Assembly: GCA_964401845.1 (NCBI GenBank)
Contig: CAYOAD010000137.1
Span: forward strand, 1-11,245
Length of the DNA: 11,245 nt
Direction of reading: 5' to 3'
Source: CAYFKJ01 sp964401845
Lineage (GTDB): Bacteria; Pseudomonadota; Alphaproteobacteria; UBA2966
Part shown: positions 1-7,321 of the stretch, in pieces
Numbering within the stretch: the stretch's first letter is position 1
Layout of the letters: each line of letters starts with the position of its first letter
Position numbers and translations under genes: made by a program
The notes under the pieces: model-generated
Told to the model about the DNA's origin: nothing
Databases searched by the model: none
Seen by the model: the letters and a program-made list of their open reading frames with translations, nothing else

Positions 1-484
1 ACTGATCGAGGATCCCGCTGGCGGCATCGGGGGCAACCTTCAGCTTGAGGACGATGCTCTTGCCGTTTTCGTTGCGGTATTCCGTCTTTGTGTCACCCAA
101 AGGGTCTCCCCAGACCGCCCTCGTCGTCGTTGTGGCGTCCCAGCCGTCCAGCATCCCTTCCTCGTTGATGAGAATATCCAATCCCTTTTTGAGGTAACGG
201 ACGCCAGGCAGTTCAAGACCCCAATCCAACATGTTTTCGCGAGCAACCCGCACCTGTAAGCCGCCGGTACGCAGTCCCTGGTCAATGGGACGCACGTGAC
301 ACAGAATTATGTCGCATTCGTCGCTGTTGCCGATCTCCGCCGCATAGCGCAGGCAGTCATACGATTCATCCGAGCCGTCGATACAGACCAGGATGCGGAA
401 GCGATGGCTGCGCCATTCGGCCAGTCCGTCCAGTTCCTGCCGGCTCGGTTCGGCTATGCGCTGGGATAGAAACTTGAAAGCCAT
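1..484 (-). CDS. Universal stress protein (Usp) family, C-terminus cut by window edge
   Basis: Reading the minus strand from an ATG at 482-484 gives an uninterrupted frame of 161 codons to the window edge. After about 28 hydrophilic residues comes a Usp-type start, RILVCIDGSDES (about residues 30-41). It is followed by a helix, CLRYAAEIG, and a second strand, CDIILCHVRP, which is the usual alpha/beta nucleotide-binding fold. A Usp would carry its GxxGxxxxxxxxxG(S/T) ATP loop beyond the edge, so ATP binding cannot be judged. Between the second and third strands is an insertion (about residues 85-145, with WGDPLGDTKTEYRNENGK) longer than in a minimal Usp of about 140 residues. The gene starts 5 nt after the transporter's stop codon, so the two are almost certainly co-transcribed. 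A regulatory or stress-linked role beside the transporter is inferred. No signal peptide is seen, so it is cytoplasmic. Confidence 0.82.
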   Translation of the reverse strand, partial: MAFKFLSQRIAEPSRQELDGLAEWRSHRFRILVCIDGSDESYDCLRYAAEIGNSDECDIILCHVRPIDQGLRTGGLQVRVARENMLDWGLELPGVRYLKKGLDILINEEGMLDGWDATTTTRAVWGDPLGDTKTEYRNENGKSIVLKLKVAPDAASGILDQ

Positions 485-489
485 CCCGG

Positions 490-2058
490 TCAATTTCCGT
501 TCAGCATCGGCCAGTAGAGCGACGCGGCCAACAGCATGACGACAAGGGAGACGATCGTCATGCGGGTTCCGACCGTCAAGAAATCGGTCGTCTTCAGGTA
601 ACCCGAGGCATAGACGATGGTGCAGGCCGGTGTGCCGACCACGGTTAAATAGGCGAACGCTGACGACACGGCGGTGATGAAGCCGATAATGATCGGGTTT
701 TCGCCTGCGACGCTGGCCACGTTGAGCACAATCGGCCCCAGAACGGCCACGGCAGCGCCATTTGACATGGTGTTGGTCACGCCGGTGGTCAGGGCCGATA
801 TTGCAATCCACAGACCGAAGCCCTCGTCGGCGCCAATCGGCTCCATCAGGTGCAGGAACGAACTCGCCACCCACTCAGCGGCGCCGGTTTCCTTCATTTC
901 CACGCCCAAGGATATGGCCGCGGCGTACAGCAACACCACGCCCCAGTTGACGCCCGAATTAAGATCCTCCCAGCGGACCAGTCCGGCAATCAGAAATGCC
1001 GACGCACCGAGCAGCGCGACAGTGCCCATGCCGATATCGGCGGAAAGAAAAATCCAGCCCCAAAGAATGGCAAAGAAGAACAGGATCGACACCCAGTCAC
1101 CCGGCCGCATGGGCCCTTCTTCGTTCACCTGCGCGCGCAGCCTGACAACCGCACGCGACAGGTCGCGGTGTTCGGGCCGGAAGGTAAACAGCAAGACCAG
1201 CGTGACCAACGGCAATTGCAGCAGGAACATCGGGTAGGCGTACATCATCCAGCGCAGGTAATCGATCAGGAAGCGGTGTGTTTCCGGATTGGCCGGATCG
1301 TAGAAAAACTCCTTCCAGTAACCGATCATGATGGCGTTGCGGGCGCCGCCGGACGGCGTCCCAATGCCTGCAACGGAGGCCCCGTAGCAAATGGAAAAGA
1401 GCAGCACGGCAGCCAAATTGCGCACCTGTTTGGGATCATCGGATGTCAACGTTATCAAGAGGATGCCGACCGGAAGCATCATGGCGGCAACCGTGTGCTC
1501 GCCGATAAATGACGCCAGCAATCCGGAAACCACCGAGATGCCGAAACAAATTCTCGATGTTTTGGTGCCGGTAAACCGCACCAGCAACCAGGCGATGCGC
1601 TTATCCAGCTTTTGCTTTACCACCGCCACCGCCAGCATGAGCGACCCCATGATGAACAGCACGGAATCGGTCATCAGACTCCTCGCCACTTTGGTCGAGT
1701 CGATATCCAGAAGCAGGATCTGGCCGACAATGATCAACAAGGCCACGGTGGGCAGGGGAACGGGTTCGGTAACGAACAGAATGGTCGCCACCACCGACAT
1801 GGTGAGAACGATTTCACCCTCGCGGCTCAGGCCTTCCGGCAAGGGGAGGGTCAGCATGAAGGCGCCGAGCGCCATGGCGAAGAAAAACCAGCGTTTTTCC
1901 CAAAAATAGTAAAGGTTGAATTTGGTATGGATCAGCAGGACACGCTGGTATCCCCGCCGCCGCACCCTGACCAGCCAGGCGCCGGCTGCCGGATGAGCCC
2001 GCAGACTGTCCGTCACGAGACTGATATCAGTCACTCTTCCGCCCCAAACTTTGGCCAA
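490..2058 (-). CDS. SLC13/DASS-family anion transporter
   Basis: The 522-residue protein has about 11 strongly hydrophobic segments from residue 56 to the C-terminus, as in the DASS (divalent anion:Na+ symporter) family, which moves dicarboxylates, citrate or sulfate across the inner membrane. Family landmarks are the two inverted-repeat signatures: GEHTVAAMMLP (186-196) with GIGTPSGGARNA (231-242), and SNGAAVAVLGP (432-442) with VVGTPACT (473-480). The canonical Ser-Asn-Thr substrate/sodium motifs are altered: the first reads Gly-Glu-His and the second Ser-Asn-Gly. Substrate and coupling ion are therefore uncertain. The start drawn here is a TTG with GGAGGG only 2 nt upstream, which is unusually close. 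A GTG at 2032-2034 (residue 9) is an alternative. About 50 residues precede the first membrane helix. The downstream partner is a Usp gene, and the divergent neighbour is an XRE regulator that may control it. Confidence 0.85.
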   Translation of the reverse strand: MAKVWGGRVTDISLVTDSLRAHPAAGAWLVRVRRRGYQRVLLIHTKFNLYYFWEKRWFFFAMALGAFMLTLPLPEGLSREGEIVLTMSVVATILFVTEPVPLPTVALLIIVGQILLLDIDSTKVARSLMTDSVLFIMGSLMLAVAVVKQKLDKRIAWLLVRFTGTKTSRICFGISVVSGLLASFIGEHTVAAMMLPVGILLITLTSDDPKQVRNLAAVLLFSICYGASVAGIGTPSGGARNAIMIGYWKEFFYDPANPETHRFLIDYLRWMMYAYPMFLLQLPLVTLVLLFTFRPEHRDLSRAVVRLRAQVNEEGPMRPGDWVSILFFFAILWGWIFLSADIGMGTVALLGASAFLIAGLVRWEDLNSGVNWGVVLLYAAAISLGVEMKETGAAEWVASSFLHLMEPIGADEGFGLWIAISALTTGVTNTMSNGAAVAVLGPIVLNVASVAGENPIIIGFITAVSSAFAYLTVVGTPACTIVYASGYLKTTDFLTVGTRMTIVSLVVMLLAASLYWPMLNGN

Positions 2059-2109
2059 TCCCTCCAGGCCGTGGAGATTAGCCGAATGTTACCTTACAAA
2101 CTCCTAATA

Positions 2110-2121
2110 TACGAAATCGTA
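2110..2121. promoter_or_regulatory. Inverted repeat, possible operator in the divergent control region
   Basis: TACGAAATCGTA is a perfect inverted repeat with 5-bp arms (TACGA/TCGTA) around a 2-bp centre. It lies 52 bp upstream of the transporter start. It touches an AT-rich TATATT on the minus strand (2106-2111) that could be the transporter's -10, although no convincing -35 precedes it. It is also about 130-145 bp upstream of the start site predicted for the sigma-54 promoter, the range where activator sites usually sit. Which protein binds is unknown. Confidence 0.4.
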
Positions 2122-2164
2122 CTGTAATTCGGAGCTTATGGGTACCGCATCATTTACTAAACTT

Positions 2165-2189
2165 CGCTTCCGCATTTTGAGCGGAATCG
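2165..2189. promoter_or_regulatory. Imperfect inverted repeat, possible regulator site or hairpin
   Basis: The arms TTCCGC (2168-2173) and GCGGAA (2181-2186) are exact inverted repeats around a 7-bp AT-rich spacer. After one mismatch they extend by two more pairs, to 2165 and 2189. The element lies between the transporter and the XRE gene, about 65-90 bp upstream of the regulator's predicted start site. It could be an operator, an activator site for the sigma-54 promoter, or a hairpin. It has no T-tract, so it does not look like a terminator. Confidence 0.4.
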
Positions 2190-2222
2190 CCGCAAACATC
2201 GGCAAAAAATATGAATTTGGGA

Positions 2223-2246
2223 AATATTGGCACGTCGTTTGCTGAT
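2223..2246 (+). promoter_or_regulatory. Sigma-54 (RpoN) -24/-12 promoter for the XRE gene
   Basis: TGGCACG at 2228-2234, 4 nt, then TTGCT at 2239-2243 matches the sigma-54 core. The flanking bases also fit the extended consensus mrNrYTGGCACGN4TTGCWNNw at every defined position. The GG (-24) is at 2229-2230 and the GC (-12) at 2241-2242, with exact spacing. Counting 12 nt on from the GC puts the start site near 2254, next to the ATG at 2255. Such promoters need an AAA+ enhancer-binding protein. No such gene is in the window. Confidence 0.75.
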
Positions 2247-2254
2247 TTCCCCCT

Positions 2255-3016
2255 ATGACCTTAGGAAATCGCATAAAAACCGCTCGCAAGCGTCTCAGTA
2301 TGATCCAGGCTGTCTTGGCCCGGCACATTCAGGTGGATCAATCCAGTATCGCTTACTGGGAATCAGGACGCACTTCACCAAAATTTTCGCGTCTCGTGGC
2401 CCTTGCCGAAACCTTGTCGGTAACGCCCGAATGGCTGCAGTTCGGCGTCGAATCGCCCACATCGGCAGAGAACGTTCCGGTGGTGGCGAATATCGGCGGC
2501 GCGTCGGCTGATTCCGGCGTAAAGGCCAACGGAAACGGCGCGCAAATCGTCTTCGGCGTCAATGGTACGGATACGGAGACCATCGCGGTTACCGTTACGG
2601 GCGACGCGTTGGCGCCGGTCTACTTCGATGGTGATGTTCTGATCGGTTCGCGCCATGGCCCGGAAAGCTTCCTGGAAGATTCGGCCTGCGATTGCGTCAT
2701 TGGCCTGACCGACGGCCGCGCCCTTCTGGTACGCAGCCCGGCCGGCCGAGGCGTGTCCAACAATCCGGCGGTTTCACGTTCCGCCATCAAGTGGGTCATG
2801 ACGGTTTCCTGGATTCGCCGGGGGCCTGCCCCGTCGGTTGCCGAGGTTGAGTCGGCGCCGCTCCAGTCACTCCCACTCGATCGTCCCGGGCGGTTTGCTG
2901 GTAATGTCGTAGACCACCCGGTTGATGCCGCGCACCTCGTTGACGATGCGGGCGGAAACCCGCCCAAGGAACTCGTGATCGAAGGGGTAGTAGTCGGCCG
3001 TCATGCCGTCGGTTGA
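2255..3016 (+). CDS. XRE-family transcriptional regulator with degenerate S24 (LexA/CI-like) domain
   Basis: Residues 4-63 form a Cro/CI helix-turn-helix; the recognition region VDQSSIAYWESGRTSP (27-42) is typical. Residues 97-190 resemble the S24 peptidase fold of CI/LexA-type repressors: VTVTGDALAP (112-121), FDGDVLI (124-130), LTDGRALLVR (151-160) and the closing WIRRG (186-190). The usual catalytic GDSM serine is alanine (A118), and there is no lysine between residues 97 and 178, so self-cleavage is not expected. It may instead sense a ligand or simply dimerise. The start is fixed: an in-frame TGA lies at 2243-2245 and there is no other start codon before residue 16. There is no Shine-Dalgarno sequence. 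Homologous domains normally end soon after WIRRG, but this frame continues about 63 residues, the last 50 antisense to guaA. A lost stop or a small frameshift is likely; another frame has TGA at 2848-2850. The target is unknown; the divergent transporter is the obvious candidate. Confidence 0.8.
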   Translation: MTLGNRIKTARKRLSMIQAVLARHIQVDQSSIAYWESGRTSPKFSRLVALAETLSVTPEWLQFGVESPTSAENVPVVANIGGASADSGVKANGNGAQIVFGVNGTDTETIAVTVTGDALAPVYFDGDVLIGSRHGPESFLEDSACDCVIGLTDGRALLVRSPAGRGVSNNPAVSRSAIKWVMTVSWIRRGPAPSVAEVESAPLQSLPLDRPGRFAGNVVDHPVDAAHLVDDAGGNPPKELVIEGVVVGRHAVG

Positions 3017-4414
3017 GGTCACAGCCCTTAACGCGCAGACATAATCGTAAGAGCGTTCATCGCCCATCACGCCGACCGTGCGAACCGGCAGGAGCACGGC
3101 GAACGCCTGCCAGATGGCGTCGTACAGACCGGCGTTCCTGATTTCCTCGAGATAGATCACATCCGCCTTGCGCAGGATGTCTACCTTGTCCGCCGTAATC
3201 TCGCCGGGTATGCGGATGGCGAGACCCGGGCCCGGAAACGGATGCCGGCCGATGAACTTGCCCGGCAGGCCCAGTTCGCGGCCGAGTTCGCGGACTTCAT
3301 CCTTGAATAGCTCACGCAACGGTTCGACAAGTTCCAGGTTCATCCGTTCCGGCAGGCCGCCGACGTTGTGGTGGGATTTGATCACCGCGCTGGGGCCGCC
3401 CGCGAACGACACGGATTCGATCACATCCGGATAAAGCGTACCCTGCGCCAAGAAATCCGCACCGCCCAATTTGTTGGCTTCCTCCTCGAATACGTCGATG
3501 AAGGTATTGCCGATAATCTTGCGCTTTTTCTCCGGGTCCGAGACACCGTCGAGCTTGCCGAGGAAATCGTCCGCCGCGTCGCGGTGGACCAGAGGGATGT
3601 TGTAGTGCTCGCGGAACATCTCGACGACTTCCTCGCTTTCGTTCGCGCGCATGACGCCGGTATCGACGTAGATGCAAGTCAGCTGATCGCCGATGGCTTC
3701 GTGCAACAGCACGGCGACGACAGAGGAATCGACGCCGCCGGAGAGCCCACAGATGACGCGGCCCTTGCCCACCTGCTCCCTGATTTTGGCGATTTCCGCT
3801 TCCCGAAATGCCGACATCGTCCAGTCGCCGAGACAACCCGCGATGAGGTGGCTGAAGTTGCGCAACAGCTTCCGCCCGTCCGGCGTGTGCACGACCTCGG
3901 GGTGGAACTGAACGGCGTAATAGCGCTTCTCGTCGTTGGCGATGGCGGCGAACGGCGCGCCGTCACTCGTGGCGACCGTGCGGAATCCCTCCGGCAGATC
4001 GATGACCCGGTCGCCGTGGCTCATCCAAACCTGTTCGCGGTCGCCTTCCTGCCAGACGCCTTCGAATAGCGGGCAATCGTCAACCACGTCGACGAAGGCG
4101 CGGCCGAATTCGCGGTGATCGGCGGCTTCGACGTTGCCGCCTAGTTGCGCCACCATGGTCTGTTCGCCGTAGCAAATGCCCAGCACGGGCACGTCCATCT
4201 CGAACACCCGCTGCGGCGCGCGCGGCGTGCCGGTATCAAGTACCGAGGCCGGTCCGCCGGACAGGATGATGCCCTTGGGCGCATAGTCGTCGATAATCTC
4301 GGCCGACTTGTTAAAGGGAACGACCTCACAGTAGACACCGCTTTCGCGGACGCGCCGGGCGATCAATTGAGTGACTTGGGAACCAAAATCGATAATGAGA
4401 ATGCGGTCTGTCAT
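2867..4414 (-). CDS. guaA: GMP synthase (glutamine-hydrolysing)
   Basis: It converts XMP to GMP using ATP and glutamine, the last step of GMP synthesis, in the cytoplasm. The 515 residues match the family length. The N-terminal class I glutamine amidotransferase domain (about 4-195) has the nucleophile in GICYGEQT (C81) and the His/Glu pair in HPE (H171, E173). The ATP-pyrophosphatase domain follows with the P-loop SGGVDSS (225-231). The C-terminal dimerisation domain holds IKSHHNVGGLPE (345-356), HPFPGPGL (391-398) and the terminal KPPGTIEWE. The ATG at 4412-4414 (MTDRILIIDFGSQ) is chosen because the family begins there. The frame is open upstream to 4591, but that part overlaps the rsmB gene and has no homology. 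It starts 43 nt after rsmB, with guaB further upstream, so one transcript is likely. Its 3' end converges on the XRE gene. Confidence 0.97.
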   Translation of the reverse strand: MTDRILIIDFGSQVTQLIARRVRESGVYCEVVPFNKSAEIIDDYAPKGIILSGGPASVLDTGTPRAPQRVFEMDVPVLGICYGEQTMVAQLGGNVEAADHREFGRAFVDVVDDCPLFEGVWQEGDREQVWMSHGDRVIDLPEGFRTVATSDGAPFAAIANDEKRYYAVQFHPEVVHTPDGRKLLRNFSHLIAGCLGDWTMSAFREAEIAKIREQVGKGRVICGLSGGVDSSVVAVLLHEAIGDQLTCIYVDTGVMRANESEEVVEMFREHYNIPLVHRDAADDFLGKLDGVSDPEKKRKIIGNTFIDVFEEEANKLGGADFLAQGTLYPDVIESVSFAGGPSAVIKSHHNVGGLPERMNLELVEPLRELFKDEVRELGRELGLPGKFIGRHPFPGPGLAIRIPGEITADKVDILRKADVIYLEEIRNAGLYDAIWQAFAVLLPVRTVGVMGDERSYDYVCALRAVTSTDGMTADYYPFDHEFLGRVSARIVNEVRGINRVVYDITSKPPGTIEWE

Positions 4415-4457
4415 GGCGCGAAATCTATCTTTCCTTTTTATCGGGAGTCCAGCGGCT

Positions 4458-5753
4458 TCATGACCGGCGCTCCAGCACGGCGGTAAAAAATCCGTCGGTG
4501 CCGTTGGCTGCCGGCGTGAGTTTGAGAAATTCGCCGGTACCCGGTATTTCGCCTGCGACGCATTCGGGCCGGATGGCGCTTGCGGGCACAACGGTGAAGT
4601 CGGGTTGTTCCCTCAGGAACCAGGCGATTTGTTCGTCATTTTCCCGCTCAAGGATCGAACAGGTGGCGTAGACAAGCCGCCCGCCCGGCCGGACCATCCC
4701 GGCCGCCCGGGCGGTAATGGCGCGCTGACGTTTGATCTGCCGCTCGAGGGTTTCAGCGTCGAGCCGCCATTTGGTTTCCGGATTACGCCGCCAGGTTCCC
4801 GTACCGCTGCAAGGCAGGTCCAGAAGAACGCGGTCGAAGCGCTCTTGCCTGTCGGAAAATACGCTGGCGTCCGAAGCCGATATGCGGCGGGTCTGAATAT
4901 TTCGGGCTCCTGCCCGTTCGGCGCGTTCCTTGAGGCGTTCGAGCCGCCCTGCGTCAACGTCCCAGGCTTGGATCTGCCCTTTGTTCTCCATTGCCGCCGC
5001 CAGGGCCAACGTTTTACCGCCGGCGCCGGCGCAGACGTCGGCGATCTGGTGGTCCGGCCGGGCGTCAACCAGCAGCGCCGCCAGTTGGGCGGCTTCGTCC
5101 TGGACTTCCATCCAGCCGCCCCGGAAGGCTTTCGTCCCCGTAATACGCCTACGCCCCGTCAGACGGACGCCAAGGGGCGAGAGCGGGCAGGCCTCCGCCT
5201 CGATATCTTCGGCGGCCAGCGCCGCCAGTACCCTTTTGCGGTCCGACTTCAAGGTGTTAACCCTAAGATCGACCGGCGCGCGCTCGTTCATGGCCGCCAT
5301 TTCTTCGGCCAAGGCGTCGCCGAACCGTTCCATCAGATCGGGTTCAAGCCACTTGGGATAATTTCCCATGACATCGGGCGGCATTTCGGAGTTATTGCCC
5401 TCGACTGCCTCCATCCCGTCGATAAATGCCAATTCCGCTTGCGTGAGCGGCGGGGGCCGGTGAACGCCACCGTCGAATGCCTGATGGATTTGGTCTTTGC
5501 TCCAGTCGCTGACGAGCCCCAGGGCGGCAATGACCAGGGCGCGGTTGCCCGGCGTGCCGTGTGCCCGCCAGGCAAGTTCAGCCCGCCGGCGCAGGACGGC
5601 ATAAACAAGTTCGGAGATTTCCCGCCGGTCGCCGGAGCCGGCAAAACGGCGGTCACGAAACCAGCGGTCGACGAAGCGGTCGGCCGGCTTGGACGTGGCC
5701 GCAAGGGCATCCAGGATCTCGATGGTCATGGCCGCCCGGGCCCCGGGTGTCAT
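4458..5753 (-). CDS. rsmB: 16S rRNA m5C methyltransferase, RsmB/NOP2 family
   Basis: This SAM-dependent enzyme makes 5-methylcytosine in rRNA; RsmB modifies C967 of 16S rRNA in E. coli numbering. At 431 residues it is close to E. coli RsmB. Residues about 10-100 fit the NusB-like N-terminal domain that separates RsmB from RsmF. Then come a linker/RNA-binding part with LRVNTLK (163-169), SAM motif I DVCAGAGGKT (239-248), motif IV DLPCSGTGTWRRNPE with C315, and motif VI YATCS with the catalytic C365. The ATG at 5751-5753 has GAGG 11 nt upstream. A second ATG at 5727-5729 (residue 9) is possible. It lies between guaB (30 nt upstream) and guaA (43 nt downstream). The target site is taken from the family and not shown here. 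Confidence 0.92.
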   Translation of the reverse strand: MTPGARAAMTIEILDALAATSKPADRFVDRWFRDRRFAGSGDRREISELVYAVLRRRAELAWRAHGTPGNRALVIAALGLVSDWSKDQIHQAFDGGVHRPPPLTQAELAFIDGMEAVEGNNSEMPPDVMGNYPKWLEPDLMERFGDALAEEMAAMNERAPVDLRVNTLKSDRKRVLAALAAEDIEAEACPLSPLGVRLTGRRRITGTKAFRGGWMEVQDEAAQLAALLVDARPDHQIADVCAGAGGKTLALAAAMENKGQIQAWDVDAGRLERLKERAERAGARNIQTRRISASDASVFSDRQERFDRVLLDLPCSGTGTWRRNPETKWRLDAETLERQIKRQRAITARAAGMVRPGGRLVYATCSILERENDEQIAWFLREQPDFTVVPASAIRPECVAGEIPGTGEFLKLTPAANGTDGFFTAVLERRS

Positions 5754-5783
5754 CGCGGCCCCATCCTCATATCCGGCCGGCCC

Positions 5784-7247
5784 TTAGGACTGACCGGGGT
5801 AGTTGGGCGATTCACGGGTGATCGTCACGTCATGGACGTGGCTTTCACGCAATCCCGCCCCGGTGATGCGCCGGAAGCGGCAGTTCCGGTTCATCTCGTC
5901 GATGGTGGCATTGCCGGTGTAGCCCATGGCCGCCCGCAAGCCCCCCACCAACTGGTGCACCACTCCGCCGGTCGGGCCTTTGTAGGCCACCTGGCCTTCG
6001 ATGCCTTCGGGTACCAGTTTGAGGGTATCCTTGATGTCTTCCTGGAAATAGCGGTCGGCGGAGCCGCGCGCCATGGCGCCGACCGACCCCATGCCGCGAT
6101 AGGCCTTGTAGGAGCGGCCCTGATAGAGGAAGACCTCGCCCGGCGCCTCGTCGGTACCGGCCAGCAAAGACCCGATCATGGCGCAGTTGGCGCCGGCGGC
6201 GATGGCCTTGGCAAGATCGCCGGAATACTTGATGCCGCCGTCGGCCACCACCGGCACGTCCTCGCCGTGGGCAGCTTCGGCCACTTCCATGATGGCGCTG
6301 AGCTGAGGTACGCCAACCCCGGCGACGATGCGCGTCGTGCAGATCGAACCGGGACCGATGCCGACCTTCACACCGTCGGCACCGGCGCCGATCAGCGCCT
6401 TCGCGGCCTCGGGCGTGGCCACGTTGCCGGCCAGGACCTGAACGTAGTTGCTGGCTTTCTTGATACGGCCGACGGCTTCGATGACGCGTTCGGAGTGACC
6501 GTGGGCGGTGTCGACAACCACAAGATCGCAACCGGCGTTGACCAGAGCCTCGGCACGCTCAAAACCGCTGTCACCCACCGTCGTGGCGGCAGCCACCATC
6601 AGGCGGCCCTGTTCATCCTTGCAGGCGTCGGGGTGCAGGGTCGCTTTTTCCATGTCCTTGACGGTCACCAGTCCGACGCAGCGGTCCTGGTCGTCGACCA
6701 CGAGCAGTTTTTCGATGCGGTGGTGATGCAGCAGCCGCTTGGCCTCTTCGCTGTCCACGCCGTCTTTGACCGTCACGAGGTTTTCGCGCGTCATCAACTC
6801 GCTCACCACCTGATCCATTTCGGTGGCGAAACGCACATCGCGGTTGGTTATGATGCCGACGAGCTTGCCGCTGCCTTCCTCCACGACCGGAATGCCGGAA
6901 ATCTTGTGGCGCTGCATCAGGTCCAGCGTGTCGGCCAGCGTGCGGTTGGGTGAAATCGTCACGGGGTTCACCACCATGCCCGATTCGAACTTCTTGACCT
7001 TGTGGACTTCGGCGGCCTGCTGATCGATATCGAGGTTGCGGTGAATGACGCCCATGCCGCCGGCCTGCGCCATGGCAATGGCCATATTCGCTTCGGTCAC
7101 GGTGTCCATGGCCGAGGAGATCAGCGGAATATTAAGTTCGATGGATTTGGTCAGCCGGGTCCGAGTATCAACGTCGCCGGGCAGGACGGAAGAGGCCGCA
7201 GGCTGGAGGAGGACGTCGTCAAAGGTAAATGCCTCTTGGATTTCCAT
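5784..7247 (-). CDS. guaB: Inosine-5'-monophosphate dehydrogenase
   Basis: It oxidises IMP to XMP with NAD+, the committed and usually rate-limiting step of guanine nucleotide synthesis. The 487-residue protein is full length. The TIM barrel starts at FTFDDVLLQP (7-16) and SSAMDTV (44-50). The tandem CBS pair, which binds adenine or guanine nucleotides for allosteric control, is inserted at about residues 92-205. The catalytic loop GPGSICTTR (298-306) carries C303. The IMP site is near ADGGIKYSGD (335-344), the flap region around KAYRGMGS (381-388), and the Arg-Tyr pair that activates water is in ADRYFQ (R399, Y400). The ATG at 7245-7247 has a GGGAG ribosome-binding site about 5-8 nt upstream. 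It is first in the guaB-rsmB-guaA cluster. A 100-nt gap separates it from the previous gene; I found no clear sigma-70 promoter there. Confidence 0.97.
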   Translation of the reverse strand: MEIQEAFTFDDVLLQPAASSVLPGDVDTRTRLTKSIELNIPLISSAMDTVTEANMAIAMAQAGGMGVIHRNLDIDQQAAEVHKVKKFESGMVVNPVTISPNRTLADTLDLMQRHKISGIPVVEEGSGKLVGIITNRDVRFATEMDQVVSELMTRENLVTVKDGVDSEEAKRLLHHHRIEKLLVVDDQDRCVGLVTVKDMEKATLHPDACKDEQGRLMVAAATTVGDSGFERAEALVNAGCDLVVVDTAHGHSERVIEAVGRIKKASNYVQVLAGNVATPEAAKALIGAGADGVKVGIGPGSICTTRIVAGVGVPQLSAIMEVAEAAHGEDVPVVADGGIKYSGDLAKAIAAGANCAMIGSLLAGTDEAPGEVFLYQGRSYKAYRGMGSVGAMARGSADRYFQEDIKDTLKLVPEGIEGQVAYKGPTGGVVHQLVGGLRAAMGYTGNATIDEMNRNCRFRRITGAGLRESHVHDVTITRESPNYPGQS

Positions 7248-7321
7248 TGCTGCTCCCGTTCAAAGTGGCGCGCAATATGCCACGGTTGCCCGGCAATGGG
7301 TAGAGCCATTTTTTGGCGAAT

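Noticed and set aside
2104..2328. 74-residue minus-strand frame across the divergent control region
   Set aside because: It is opposite the XRE helix-turn-helix and the promoter region, and has no ribosome-binding site or domain.
2821..2832. GGGG-CCTG-CCCC hairpin between the XRE gene and guaA
   Set aside because: Only 4 bp of stem and no T-tract, so it is not called as a terminator.
4415..4591. 59-codon N-terminal extension of guaA
   Set aside because: It overlaps the end of rsmB, shows no homology, and the GMP synthase family begins at MTDRILIIDFGSQ.
5735..5747. CCCGGG repeated around one base upstream of rsmB residue 9
   Set aside because: It lies within likely coding sequence and is explained by high GC content.
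4605..6953. 782-residue plus-strand open frame
   Set aside because: It lies opposite rsmB and guaB, both confidently identified. Long antisense frames are common in GC-rich genes, and no domain is recognisable in it.
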